64,000 bases of DNA, taken from assembly GCF_022513565.1 (NCBI RefSeq), contig NZ_JAKWBE010000010.1, positions 1 through 64,000 on the forward strand, given 5' to 3'. Below, one piece after another: positions 1 through 7,857 of the stretch (its first letter is position 1; each line of letters opens with the position of its first letter). Source of the stretch: Streptomyces gilvus. Its GTDB lineage: Bacteria; Actinomycetota; Actinomycetes; Streptomycetales; Streptomycetaceae. The position numbers were made by a program, and so were the translations under genes. The notes under the pieces are model-generated. The model had not been told where the DNA came from and ran no database searches. It was given only the letters and a program-made list of their open reading frames with translations.

Positions 1-114
<114 letters not shown>

Positions 115-208
115 CCGCGGCACCGACCCCCAACCCACCGGATGCGCAACGCAAGCCCCCACCGAACCCGCACGGGCCGCCGCAGGCATCGCCCGCACCC
201 CCACCCCG

Positions 209-222
209 TACCCTTGAGCCCG
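209..222 (+). promoter_or_regulatory. Candidate -10 for leaderless murB mRNA
   Basis: TACCCT at 209-214 fits the TANNNT pattern of vegetative Streptomyces -10 elements. It ends 8 nt before the GTG start at 222, so transcription would begin at or next to the start codon. There is no Shine-Dalgarno sequence in front of the gene, in agreement with a leaderless message. No clear -35 is visible in the C-rich DNA. Confidence 0.4.
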
Positions 223-1280
223 TGCAGGAACGACACGACGCCCCCCTCGCCCCGCTCACCACCTTCCGCCTCGGCGGCCCGGCCAAGCGCCTGATCACCG
301 CCACCACCGACGCCGAAGTGATCACAGCGGTCCGCGAGGCCGACGCCACCCACACCCCCCTCCTGCTGATCGGCGGCGGCTCCAATCTCGTCATCGCCGA
401 CAAGGGCTTCGACGGCACCGCCCTCCGCATCGCCATCAGCGGCTACGAACTGCACGGCACGACCCTCGAACTCGCCGCCGGCGAGGTGTGGACCGACGCA
501 GTCGCCCGCACCGTCGAGGCCGGCCTGGCCGGCATCGAGTGCCTCGCCGGCATCCCGGGCTCCGCCGGCGCGACCCCCATCCAGAACGTCGGCGCCTACG
601 GCCAGGAGGTCTCCTCCACCATCACGGAGGTCATCGCCTACGACCGCCGCACCGCCGAAACGGTGACCCTCACCAACGAGGAGTGCGCCTTCTCGTACCG
701 CCACAGCCGCTTCAAGGCCGACCCCGAGCGCTACGTCGTCCTGCGCGTCCGCTTCCAGCTCGAAGACGCCGACGGCCTCTCGGCACCGATCAAGTACGCC
801 GAAACAGCCCGCGCCCTGGGCGTGGAGCCCGGCGACCGCGTCCCCCTGGCGGACGCCCGCGACACCGTACTGAAGCTGCGCGCCGGCAAGGGGATGGTCC
901 TGGACCCCGAGGACCACGACACCTGGTCGGCCGGCTCCTTCTTCACCAACCCGATCCTCACCCGCGACCAGTTCGCCGAGTTCCACGCGCGCGTGCGCGC
1001 CCACTTGGGCGAGGGCGTCGAACCGCCCGCCTACCCGGCGGGAGAGGGCCACACCAAGACCTCCGCGGCCTGGCTGATCGACAAGGCGGGCTTCACCAAG
1101 GGCTACGGCACCGGCCCGGCCCGCATCTCCACCAAGCACACGCTGGCCCTGACGAACCGGGGCAACGCGACGACCGAGGACCTCCTGAGCCTGGCCCGCG
1201 AGGTCGTGGCCGGCGTCCACGACACCTTCGGCATCACGCTGGTCAACGAGCCCGTGACAGTGAACGTCAGCTTGCGCTGA
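222..1280 (+). CDS. murB: UDP-N-acetylenolpyruvoylglucosamine reductase MurB
   Basis: Cytoplasmic flavoenzyme that uses NADPH and FAD to reduce UDP-GlcNAc-enolpyruvate to UDP-MurNAc, the second step of peptidoglycan precursor synthesis. 352 residues, the size of the long (type I) MurB class. The FAD loop GGGSNL is at 51-56, NVGAYGQEV at 122-130, and YRHSRFK at 159-165 carries the expected catalytic Arg. SFFTNP holds the proton-donor Ser (239) and NEP the C-terminal catalytic Glu (343). The GTG start was chosen because homology begins a few codons later and a -10-like box abuts it. The gene's 3' end overlaps the convergent deaminase gene by 14 bp. Confidence 0.97.
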   Translation: MQERHDAPLAPLTTFRLGGPAKRLITATTDAEVITAVREADATHTPLLLIGGGSNLVIADKGFDGTALRIAISGYELHGTTLELAAGEVWTDAVARTVEAGLAGIECLAGIPGSAGATPIQNVGAYGQEVSSTITEVIAYDRRTAETVTLTNEECAFSYRHSRFKADPERYVVLRVRFQLEDADGLSAPIKYAETARALGVEPGDRVPLADARDTVLKLRAGKGMVLDPEDHDTWSAGSFFTNPILTRDQFAEFHARVRAHLGEGVEPPAYPAGEGHTKTSAAWLIDKAGFTKGYGTGPARISTKHTLALTNRGNATTEDLLSLAREVVAGVHDTFGITLVNEPVTVNVSLR

Positions 1281-2301
1281 GCCAGTCGTCCACCCCCGTC
1301 AGCAGCCGCGCCTTCACGGCCTCCGGCGCCGCCGAAGCGCGTACCGACTGCCGCGCCAGTTCCGCCAACTCCTCGTCCGTGAAGCCGTGATGGCGCCGCG
1401 CGATCTCGTACTGCGCGGCCAGCCGGGAACCGAACAGCAGCGGGTCGTCGGCGCCCAGCGCCATCGGCACACCGGCCTCGAAGAAGGTCCTCAGGGGCAC
1501 GTCTTCAGGCTTCTCGTACACCCCCAGAGCGACGTTCGAGGCAGGGCACACCTCGCACGTCACCCCCCGCTCCGCCAGCCGCTTCAGCAGCCGCGGATCC
1601 TCCGCCGCCCGCACCCCGTGGCCGATCCGGTCGGCGTCCAGGTCGTCGAGGCAGTCCCGCACCGACGCGGGCCCGGTCAGCTCACCCCCGTGCGGAGCCG
1701 ACAGCAGACCGCCCTCCCGCGCGATGTGGAAGGCACGGTCGAAGTCGCGGGCCATGCCCCGCCGTTCGTCGTTCGACAGCCCGAATCCCACGACGCCCTG
1801 CTCGGCGTACCGCACGGCGAGCCGGGCCAGCGTCCGCGCGTCCAGCGGATGTTTCATCCGGTTGGCGGCGACGAGCACCCGCATGCCGAGCCCCGTCTCC
1901 CGCGAGGTCGTCTCCACCGCGTCCAGGATGATCTCGAGCGCCGGGATCAGGCCGCCCAGCCGCGGCGCGTACGACGTCGGATCGACCTGGATCTCCAGCC
2001 ACCCGGCCCCGTCCCGGACGTCCTCCTCCGCGGCCTCGCGGACCAGCCGCTGGATGTCCTCGGGCTCTCTGAGACACGACCGCGCGGCGTCGTACAGGCG
2101 CTGGAAACGGAACCAGCCCCGCTCGTCCGTGGCCCGCAGCTTCGGCGGCTCCCCGCTGGTCAGTGCCTCGCTCAGCGTCTCCGGCAGCCGCACGCCGTAC
2201 TTGTCGGCCAGTTCCAGGACGGTCCCCGGCCGCATCGACCCGGTGAAGTGCAGATGCAGATGGGCCTTGGGCAGCTCAGAGACATCACGTACACGTTCCA
2301 T
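1267..2301 (-). CDS. add: Adenosine deaminase family protein
   Basis: Zinc amidohydrolase expected to deaminate adenosine or deoxyadenosine to inosine in purine salvage. 344 residues, normal for the family. The metal-binding HLHLH lies at 14-18. HGGE supplies the substrate/zinc His and general-acid Glu. RIGHG, CEVCPASN and GADDP follow in the usual order. One oddity: the first motif continues HFTGS rather than the common HLEGS/HLDGA, so substrate preference could differ and the product may be an adenosine-deaminase-like enzyme. It is transcribed towards murB, with the last 14 bp shared. Between it and aspC (2302-2417) I see no gene. Confidence 0.85.
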   Translation of the reverse strand: MERVRDVSELPKAHLHLHFTGSMRPGTVLELADKYGVRLPETLSEALTSGEPPKLRATDERGWFRFQRLYDAARSCLREPEDIQRLVREAAEEDVRDGAGWLEIQVDPTSYAPRLGGLIPALEIILDAVETTSRETGLGMRVLVAANRMKHPLDARTLARLAVRYAEQGVVGFGLSNDERRGMARDFDRAFHIAREGGLLSAPHGGELTGPASVRDCLDDLDADRIGHGVRAAEDPRLLKRLAERGVTCEVCPASNVALGVYEKPEDVPLRTFFEAGVPMALGADDPLLFGSRLAAQYEIARRHHGFTDEELAELARQSVRASAAPEAVKARLLTGVDDWLSAS

Positions 2302-2417
2302 CCCAGGATCCTGCCGTACATCGACGACGTCCCGGAAGCGGATTCCCCTTTAGTGGTCTTGCTCGCACGAAAAAGCGAGCCCCCTCGCCCGAGGGAGCTC
2401 GCTTCTCGGCGGACGGG

Positions 2418-3644
2418 TCAGTCCCGCGCCTCCGCCAGCAGCTTCTGGATCCGGCTGACGCCCTCGACGAGATCCTCGTCACCCAGCGCGTACGACAGCC
2501 GCAGATACCCGGGCGTGCCGAACGCCTCACCCGGGACGACCGCGACCTCGGCCTCCTCCAGGATCAGCGCGGCCAGCTCGACCGTGTCCTGCGGCCGCTT
2601 GCCGCGGATCTCCTTGCCGAGCAGCGCCTTCACCGAGGGGTAGGCGTAGAAGGCGCCCTCCGGCTCGGGGCACACCACGCCGTCGATCTCGTTGAGCATC
2701 CGCACGATCGTCCTGCGGCGCCGGTCGAAGGCCTCGCGCATTGTCGCCACGGCCTCCAGGTCCCCGGAGACGGCGGCGAGGGCGGCGACCTGCGCGACGT
2801 TCGACACGTTCGACGTGGCGTGCGACTGCAGGTTGGTCGCGGCCTTGACCACGTCCTTCGGGCCGATGACCCAGCCCACGCGCCAGCCGGTCATGGCGTA
2901 CGTCTTCGCCACACCGTTGACCACGACGCACTTGTCGCGCAGCTCGGGCAGCAGCGCCGGCAGGGAGACGGCGGTCGCGTCGCCGTACACCAGGTGCTCG
3001 TAGATCTCGTCGGTCAGCACCCACAGGCCGTGCTCGACGGCCCAGCGGCCGATCGCCTCGGTCTCGGCCTCGGTGTAGACCGCGCCGGTCGGGTTGGAGG
3101 GGGAGACGAAGAGGACGACCTTGGTCTTCTCCGTGCGGGCCGCCTTCAGCTGCTCGACGGAGACCCGGTAGCCGGTCGTCTCGTCGGCGACGACCTCCAC
3201 CGGGACGCCGCCGGCCAGCCGGATCGACTCGGGGTACGTCGTCCAGTACGGCGCGGGGACGATGACCTCGTCGCCCGGGTCGAGGATCGCGGCGAAGGCC
3301 TCGTAGATGGCCTGCTTGCCGCCGTTGGTGACCAGGATCTGCGAGACGTCGGGCTCCCAGCCGGAGTCGCGCAGCGTCTTGGCGGCGATCGCGGCCTTCA
3401 GCTCGGGCAGACCGCCGGCCGGCGTGTACCGGTGGTACTTGGGGTTCTTGCAGGCCTCGACGGCCGCGTCGACGATGTAGTCCGGGGTCGGGAAGTCGGG
3501 CTCACCGGCGCCGAAGCCGATCACCGGACGCCCGGCGGCCTTGAGGGCCTTGGCCTTGGCGTCCACGGCGAGGGTGGCGGACTCGGAGATCGCGCCGACT
3601 CGGGCGGAGACCCGGCGCTCGGTGGGAGGGGTTGCAGCGCTCAT
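2418..3644 (-). CDS. aspC: Aspartate aminotransferase (PLP fold type I)
   Basis: Transfers the amino group between aspartate and 2-oxoglutarate, feeding amino-acid and nitrogen metabolism in the cytoplasm. Using the ATG at 3644 gives 408 residues, typical of the class I-beta enzymes of actinobacteria. An in-frame upstream extension is possible but its codons look non-coding. GAGEPDFPTP (45-54), YTPAGGLPELK (73-83), SPSNPTG (181-187) and TDEIY (211-215) are intact. K247 in AKTYAMTGWR is the Schiff-base lysine. The homologous position just upstream of tRNA-Trp and secE is standard in Streptomyces. Confidence 0.93.
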   Translation of the reverse strand: MSAATPPTERRVSARVGAISESATLAVDAKAKALKAAGRPVIGFGAGEPDFPTPDYIVDAAVEACKNPKYHRYTPAGGLPELKAAIAAKTLRDSGWEPDVSQILVTNGGKQAIYEAFAAILDPGDEVIVPAPYWTTYPESIRLAGGVPVEVVADETTGYRVSVEQLKAARTEKTKVVLFVSPSNPTGAVYTEAETEAIGRWAVEHGLWVLTDEIYEHLVYGDATAVSLPALLPELRDKCVVVNGVAKTYAMTGWRVGWVIGPKDVVKAATNLQSHATSNVSNVAQVAALAAVSGDLEAVATMREAFDRRRRTIVRMLNEIDGVVCPEPEGAFYAYPSVKALLGKEIRGKRPQDTVELAALILEEAEVAVVPGEAFGTPGYLRLSYALGDEDLVEGVSRIQKLLAEARD

Positions 3645-3949
3645 GGGGCCCATCGTTCCAGACCGGAAACATGGCGGGCACGTGGGTTTCACAGACTGAA
3701 CATGTAGGGGTCGGCCACTGAACACCCGTCCGGAATCATGAGGTGCGCCCGTCCGGAATCACGCGGTGGCCTGGGTGATCTTCCGGGGTTCCACGGCGAT
3801 CTTCCGCCGTCAACGCCCCCACGGGCACTTTCTGTTCGACGGGGCGCTCCGGACCACGTACACTCTCACCTCGTTGGCCATCAGCAGCCGCGCCGCAAGC
3901 GGTGCACACCGAGCACTCGGTCGGATGCGGTAGGTTGGGGGACACACAA
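3645..3949. other. Intergenic region aspC / tRNA-Trp
   Basis: About 300 bp between divergent units, with no supported gene. A TAGGTT hexamer at 3931-3936, 13 nt before the tRNA, is a reasonable -10 for the tRNA and secE transcript, but no convincing -35 accompanies it. The aspC promoter should also lie here; I could not assign it. Confidence 0.5.
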
Positions 3950-4022
3950 AGGGTCGTAGCTCAATTGGTAGAGCACCGGTCTCCAAAACCGGCGGTTGGG
4001 GGTTCAAGTCCCTCCGGCCCTG
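3950..4022 (+). tRNA. tRNA-Trp (CCA)
   Basis: The 7-bp acceptor stem AGGGTCG pairs with CGGCCCT (one G-T), followed by discriminator G. The D arm is GCTC...GAGC. The anticodon stem CCGGT/ACCGG encloses loop CTCCAAA with anticodon CCA. The T arm GGGGGTTCAAGTCCCTC is canonical. CCA is not encoded at the 3' end. The position immediately upstream of secE is conserved in Streptomyces. Confidence 0.97.
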
Positions 4023-4127
4023 CTACACACACCTCCACCAGGTGTGCGCACGTACGTACAGCAACGCACCGCCGTGCGGCTCAGACCGGGCGCGGCACGG
4101 CCACGACCCGGGAACAGGTGAGGACGA

Positions 4128-4412
4128 ATGGCGGACGCCGTGGGCTCCATCGACACGCCTGATGCCCAGGACGAGGCACAGGAGACGAAGAAGGCCCGCA
4201 AGGGTGGCAAGCGGGCCAAGAAGGGTCCGCTCAAGAGGCTTGCCCTTTTCTACCGGCAGGTCGTCGCCGAGCTTCGCAAGGTCGTCTGGCCGACGCGTAA
4301 CCAGCTGACGTCGTACACCACCGTGGTGATCTTCTTCGTCGCCATCATGATCGCCCTGGTGACCGTGATTGACTATGGACTCAGCCACGCCGCCAAGTAC
4401 GTCTTCGGCTGA
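4128..4412 (+). CDS. secE: Preprotein translocase subunit SecE
   Basis: Small clamp subunit of the SecYEG protein-conducting channel in the cytoplasmic membrane. 94 residues, with a Lys/Ala-rich cytosolic N-terminus, the conserved amphipathic stretch FYRQVVAELRKVVWPTRNQL before the membrane, and a single hydrophobic segment around residues 63-83. This one-helix form is usual in actinobacteria. The ATG follows an AGGTGAGGACGA stretch that serves as ribosome binding site. It is followed by nusG after an 80-nt gap that contains a hairpin, so the pair probably forms one transcript with partial attenuation. Confidence 0.97.
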   Translation: MADAVGSIDTPDAQDEAQETKKARKGGKRAKKGPLKRLALFYRQVVAELRKVVWPTRNQLTSYTTVVIFFVAIMIALVTVIDYGLSHAAKYVFG

Positions 4413-4424
4413 GCCGACTGCGAA

Positions 4425-4450
4425 GGGCGCCGTGGTTACCGGCGCCCCTT
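4425..4450 (+). terminator. secE-nusG intergenic hairpin
   Basis: GGGCGCC (4425-4431) pairs perfectly with GGCGCCC (4441-4447) around a 9-nt loop, and the flanking AA/TT can extend it. The U tract afterwards is weak (CTTTCG). It may be a partial terminator or processing hairpin that lowers nusG expression relative to secE. Confidence 0.5.
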
Positions 4451-4492
4451 TCGCGTGTTCCACCCCTATGTATCCAGGAAGAAGCAGCCACC

Positions 4493-5353
4493 GTGTCTGA
4501 GCAGAACCTGAACGACGCCATCGAGCCCGACGAGTCTGTCGACGACGAGCTCGACATCGTCGAGGGCGCGGACGAGCAGGACGAGTTCGAGGCTGCCGAG
4601 GCCGAGCTGGGGGAGGCCGCCGAGGAGGACGCCGTCCACGTCGTGGACGAGGACGCCGACGAGGACACGGACTCCGCGGCCGGCGAGGACGCCGAGGAAG
4701 CGGAGGAAGCCGCCGTCGAGGAGGAGACCGAGCCGGTCGACCCCGTCGAGGCCCTCCGCGAGGAGCTGCGCACGCTGCCCGGCGAGTGGTACGTCATCCA
4801 CACCTACGCCGGCTACGAGAACCGCGTGAAGACCAACCTGGAGCAGCGCGCCGTCTCGCTGAACGTCGAGGACTACATCTTCCAGGCCGAGGTGCCGCAG
4901 GAAGAGGTCGTCCAGATCAAGAACGGCGACCGCAAGACGATCAAGCAGAACAAGCTGCCGGGTTACGTCCTGGTCCGCATGGACCTGACGAACGAGTCCT
5001 GGGGCGTCGTCCGCAACACCCCCGGTGTCACCGGCTTCGTCGGCAACGCCTACGACCCGTACCCCCTGACGCTGGACGAGATCGTCAAGATGCTCGCCCC
5101 GGAGGCCGAGGAGAAGGCCGCCCGCGAGGCCGCCGAGGCCGAGGGCAAGCCGGCTCCGCAGCGCAAGGTCGAGGTCCAGGTGCTGGACTTCGAGGTGGGC
5201 GACTCGGTCACCGTCACCGACGGCCCGTTCGCCACGCTGCAGGCGACCATCAACGAGATCAACCCGGACTCGAAGAAGGTCAAGGGTCTCGTCGAGATCT
5301 TCGGCCGCGAGACGCCGGTCGAGCTGTCCTTCGACCAGATCCAGAAGAACTAG
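4493..5353 (+). CDS. nusG: Transcription termination/antitermination factor NusG
   Basis: Binds the RNA polymerase clamp and links polymerase to Rho or to the ribosome. 286 residues. Residues 1-95 form a highly acidic, low-complexity extension (Glu/Asp/Ala) that most bacterial NusG proteins lack but Streptomyces-type proteins carry. The NGN domain starts near GEWYVIHTYAGYENRV (97-112), with the VPQEEV and GYVLVRM blocks following. The KOW domain is at about 229-285, with VGDSVTVTDGPFA. GTG start preceded by AGGAAG. A very strong terminator follows, which ends the secE-nusG unit. Confidence 0.97.
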   Translation: MSEQNLNDAIEPDESVDDELDIVEGADEQDEFEAAEAELGEAAEEDAVHVVDEDADEDTDSAAGEDAEEAEEAAVEEETEPVDPVEALREELRTLPGEWYVIHTYAGYENRVKTNLEQRAVSLNVEDYIFQAEVPQEEVVQIKNGDRKTIKQNKLPGYVLVRMDLTNESWGVVRNTPGVTGFVGNAYDPYPLTLDEIVKMLAPEAEEKAAREAAEAEGKPAPQRKVEVQVLDFEVGDSVTVTDGPFATLQATINEINPDSKKVKGLVEIFGRETPVELSFDQIQKN

Positions 5354-5372
5354 CCGCCACCGCACAGAGCTT

Positions 5373-5423
5373 CCGAGCAGGTCAGGCGACCGTTCCGGCG
5401 ATCGCCTGACCTGCTCGGTTTTT
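5373..5423 (+). terminator. Strong intrinsic terminator after nusG
   Basis: CCGAGCAGGTCAGGCGA (5373-5389) pairs without mismatch with 5402-5418. The 17-bp stem has a 12-nt loop and is followed directly by TTTTT (5419-5423). It is the clearest intrinsic terminator in the window. Confidence 0.93.
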
Positions 5424-5449
5424 GGCCGCGCATCTATACCCGTTATCGT
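5422..5449 (+). promoter_or_regulatory. Candidate rplK-rplA promoter
   Basis: TTGGCC (5422-5427), 16-nt spacer, TATCGT (5444-5449). It overlaps the T run of the nusG terminator and predicts a start near 5456, which leaves a leader of about 65 nt before rplK. Confidence 0.5.
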
Positions 5450-5458
5450 TGTGCGGTA

Positions 5459-5501
5459 TGCCTGCGTTCGGGTGCCCCCCGTAGGCAGGCAGGACCCGAA
5501 C
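5459..5501 (+). promoter_or_regulatory. rplK leader with overlapping stems
   Basis: TGCCTGC (5459-5465) can pair with GCAGGCA (5485-5491), and GTTCGGGT (5466-5473) with ACCCGAAC (5494-5501). The two pairings cross, so they form either a pseudoknot or two alternative folds. In many bacteria L1 represses its own operon through the rplK leader, so this is a candidate L1 target; that role is inferred. Confidence 0.5.
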
Positions 5502-5520
5502 CGAAAGGACCCGGAGAGCA

Positions 5521-5955
5521 ATGCCTCCCAAGAAGAAGAAGGTCACGGGGCTCATCAAGCTCCAGATCAACGCCGGTGCGGCGAACCCCGCCCCGCCGGT
5601 CGGCCCCGCGCTCGGTCAGCACGGCGTCAACATCATGGAGTTCTGCAAGGCGTACAACGCCGCGACCGAGTCGCAGCGTGGCTGGGTGATCCCGGTGGAG
5701 ATCACGGTCTACGAGGACCGTTCCTTCACCTTCATCACCAAGACGCCGCCGGCCGCGAAGATGATCCTCAAGGCCGCGGGTGTCGAGAAGGGCTCCGGCG
5801 AGCCGCACAAGACCAAGGTCGCCAAGATCACCGAGGCGCAGGTCCGCGAGATCGCCCAGACCAAGCTCCCCGACCTCAACGCCAACGACCTGGACGCCGC
5901 GTCGAAGATCATCGCCGGCACCGCCCGTTCCATGGGCATCACGGTCGAGGGCTGA
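5521..5955 (+). CDS. rplK: 50S ribosomal protein L11
   Basis: Binds the 23S GTPase-associated centre with L10/L7-L12 and is needed for factor stimulation and ppGpp synthesis on the ribosome. 144 residues, the standard length. The Pro-rich N-terminal domain has [23 protein letters not shown] (residues about 21-43), where target positions of thiopeptides lie, and the C-terminal RNA-binding domain ends [19 protein letters not shown] start with GGAGAG 8-9 nt upstream. Co-transcribed with rplA, 76 nt downstream. Confidence 0.98.
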
Positions 5956-6031
5956 GCCCCAATCCCCCAGCAGTAGTGGAAGGGCCTGCTCGGCCCGCAC
6001 CACGACTCCTCAAGAACACACAGGAGCAGTA

Positions 6032-6757
6032 GTGAGCAAGCGCAGCAAGTCTCTCCGCGCTGCGGACGCCAAGATCGACCGGGAGAAGCTCTACGCCCCG
6101 CTCGAGGCCGTCCGTCTCGCCAAGGAGACCTCCACGACCAAGTTCGACGGCACCGTCGAGGTCGCCTTCCGCCTGGGTGTCGACCCGCGCAAGGCCGACC
6201 AGATGGTCCGTGGCACCGTGAACCTCCCGCACGGCACCGGTAAGACCGCCCGGGTCCTGGTCTTCGCGACCGGTGACCGTGCCGAGGCCGCGCGTGCCGC
6301 GGGCGCCGACATCGTCGGCGCCGACGAGCTGATCGACGAGGTCTCGAAGGGCCGCCTGGACTTCGACGCCGTCGTCGCCACCCCGGACCTCATGGGCAAG
6401 GTCGGCCGCCTCGGCCGTGTGCTCGGTCCCCGTGGTCTCATGCCGAACCCCAAGACCGGCACCGTGACCCCGGACGTGACGAAGGCCGTCAACGACATCA
6501 AGGGCGGCAAGATCGAGTTCCGCGTCGACAAGCACTCGAACCTGCACTTCATCATCGGCAAGACGTCCTTCGAGGACGACAAGCTGGTGGAGAACTACGG
6601 CGCCGCGCTGGAGGAGATCCTCCGTCTGAAGCCGTCCGCCGCCAAGGGTCGTTACATCAAGAAGGCCGCGGTCTCCACCACCATGGGCCCCGGCATCCCG
6701 GTCGACCCGAACCGCACCCGCAACCTCCTCGTCGAGGAGGACCCGGCCGCGGTCTGA
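6032..6757 (+). CDS. rplA: 50S ribosomal protein L1
   Basis: Forms the L1 stalk that handles deacylated tRNA at the E site, and is a likely translational repressor of its own operon. 241 residues from the GTG at 6032, preceded by AGGAG (6022-6026). Longer in-frame extensions run into non-coding sequence and were not used. The signature GPRGLMPNPKTGTVT lies around residue 133, and GGKIEFRVDK at about 160. The 3' end is followed by an intrinsic terminator. Confidence 0.98.
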   Translation: MSKRSKSLRAADAKIDREKLYAPLEAVRLAKETSTTKFDGTVEVAFRLGVDPRKADQMVRGTVNLPHGTGKTARVLVFATGDRAEAARAAGADIVGADELIDEVSKGRLDFDAVVATPDLMGKVGRLGRVLGPRGLMPNPKTGTVTPDVTKAVNDIKGGKIEFRVDKHSNLHFIIGKTSFEDDKLVENYGAALEEILRLKPSAAKGRYIKKAAVSTTMGPGIPVDPNRTRNLLVEEDPAAV

Positions 6758-6782
6758 GCCTGAGGCTCACCCCAGTCGGACG

Positions 6783-6824
6783 ACGGGCCCCGCACCTGCC
6801 CAGGTGCGGGGCCCGTTCCCTTTT
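6783..6824 (+). terminator. Intrinsic terminator after rplA
   Basis: ACGGGCCCCGCACC (6783-6796) pairs with GGTGCGGGGCCCGT (6803-6816), a 14-bp stem with loop TGCCCA, followed by TCCCTTTT. It closes the rplKA unit before the lipoprotein genes. Confidence 0.88.
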
Positions 6825-6888
6825 GCGGTACACGCGCGCGTGCCCTGAGTTAGCGTGCGAGCAGGGCGATCGCACAGGGGTGGGCCGT

Positions 6889-7755
6889 ATGAAGAGCACG
6901 ACCGTGCGCCGCGCGGCCCTGACGGCCGCGGCGGTGCTCGCGCTCTCCGCGACGGCCGCGTGCACGTCCTCCGGGGGTTCGGGGCAGGACGAGCCGTCCC
7001 GGAAGGCCGCGGTCCCCGCCGCCGTCACCGCCGCCCTGCGCAGCGCCGAACGCTCCACCGACCGGGCCGAGTCGGCCCGGGTCCGCTCCAGCACGACCAT
7101 GGGCTCCGAGCTGTCCATGACGGCGGACGGCGTCCTCGCCTGGAGCGACGGCACGACCGGCACGGTCACCATCACCTACACCAGCGGCACGACCGCCGAC
7201 CTCATGCGCCGTCTCGGCACGACGTCCATGGAGGCCCGCTATCTGCCGGACGCCTACTACGCGCGCATGGGCGAGCAGTTCGCCCGGCAGGCCGGCGGCA
7301 GGCACTGGATCCGGTACGGCTACGACGATCTCGCCGACCTCGGCGGCGGCTCCGGCGCCGAGCTGAAGAACCAGATGCGGTCCACCACGCCCAACCAGTC
7401 CGTGAAGCTGCTGCTGGCCTCCGGCGATGTGCGCGAGGTCGGCGCGGAGAAGGTGCGCGGCGAGAACACCACGCACTACGCCGGCACCGTGCGGCTCGCC
7501 GACCTCGCGGCCGGGGAGCTGAGGAAGCAGCTCACCGAGGCCGGCGTCGACAGGGAGAGCGTCGACATCTGGGTAAACGACCGGGACCTGCTGGTCAAGA
7601 AGGTCGAGCGGGGCCGGACGGCGAGCGGCGCCTACACACAGACCGCGTACTACAGCGACTACGGCGTGCGGGTCTCGGCGGCCCGGCCTCCTGCGGGGGA
7701 CACCGAGGACTTCCGGCAGTTGCTGAAGAAACAGGGGCTCACTCCTGACGCGTGA
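6889..7755 (+). CDS. Putative lipoprotein, paralogue 1
   Basis: Secreted lipid-anchored protein of unknown function, 288 residues from the ATG at 6889. The N-terminus has Arg/Lys, a hydrophobic stretch and Cys at about 24 (TAAC), a lipobox of slightly atypical form. The mature part starts with a Ser/Gly-rich linker. It shares architecture and motifs with the next gene (here NTTHYAGTVRLADL, there KTTHYRGTLTLDEL), so the two arose by duplication. The fold is probably the LppX/LprG-like or LolA-like half-barrel seen in actinobacterial lipoproteins; this is inference. It sits between rplA and rplJ, a location kept in Streptomyces. Confidence 0.85.
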   Translation: MKSTTVRRAALTAAAVLALSATAACTSSGGSGQDEPSRKAAVPAAVTAALRSAERSTDRAESARVRSSTTMGSELSMTADGVLAWSDGTTGTVTITYTSGTTADLMRRLGTTSMEARYLPDAYYARMGEQFARQAGGRHWIRYGYDDLADLGGGSGAELKNQMRSTTPNQSVKLLLASGDVREVGAEKVRGENTTHYAGTVRLADLAAGELRKQLTEAGVDRESVDIWVNDRDLLVKKVERGRTASGAYTQTAYYSDYGVRVSAARPPAGDTEDFRQLLKKQGLTPDA

Positions 7756-7857
7756 GGTTATTCGGCAGCACTTTGCACTCCCTTGGGGATAGGCTCACAG
7801 CACACCTGTGTATCGACCATGTGTTCCATGTGTTCCGTGTTCCTTTGGGGGGAATCG

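Noticed and set aside
7820..7850. CATGTGTTC repeats as a regulator array
   Set aside because: Only two and a half short copies in the leader of the second lipoprotein gene; too little to call.
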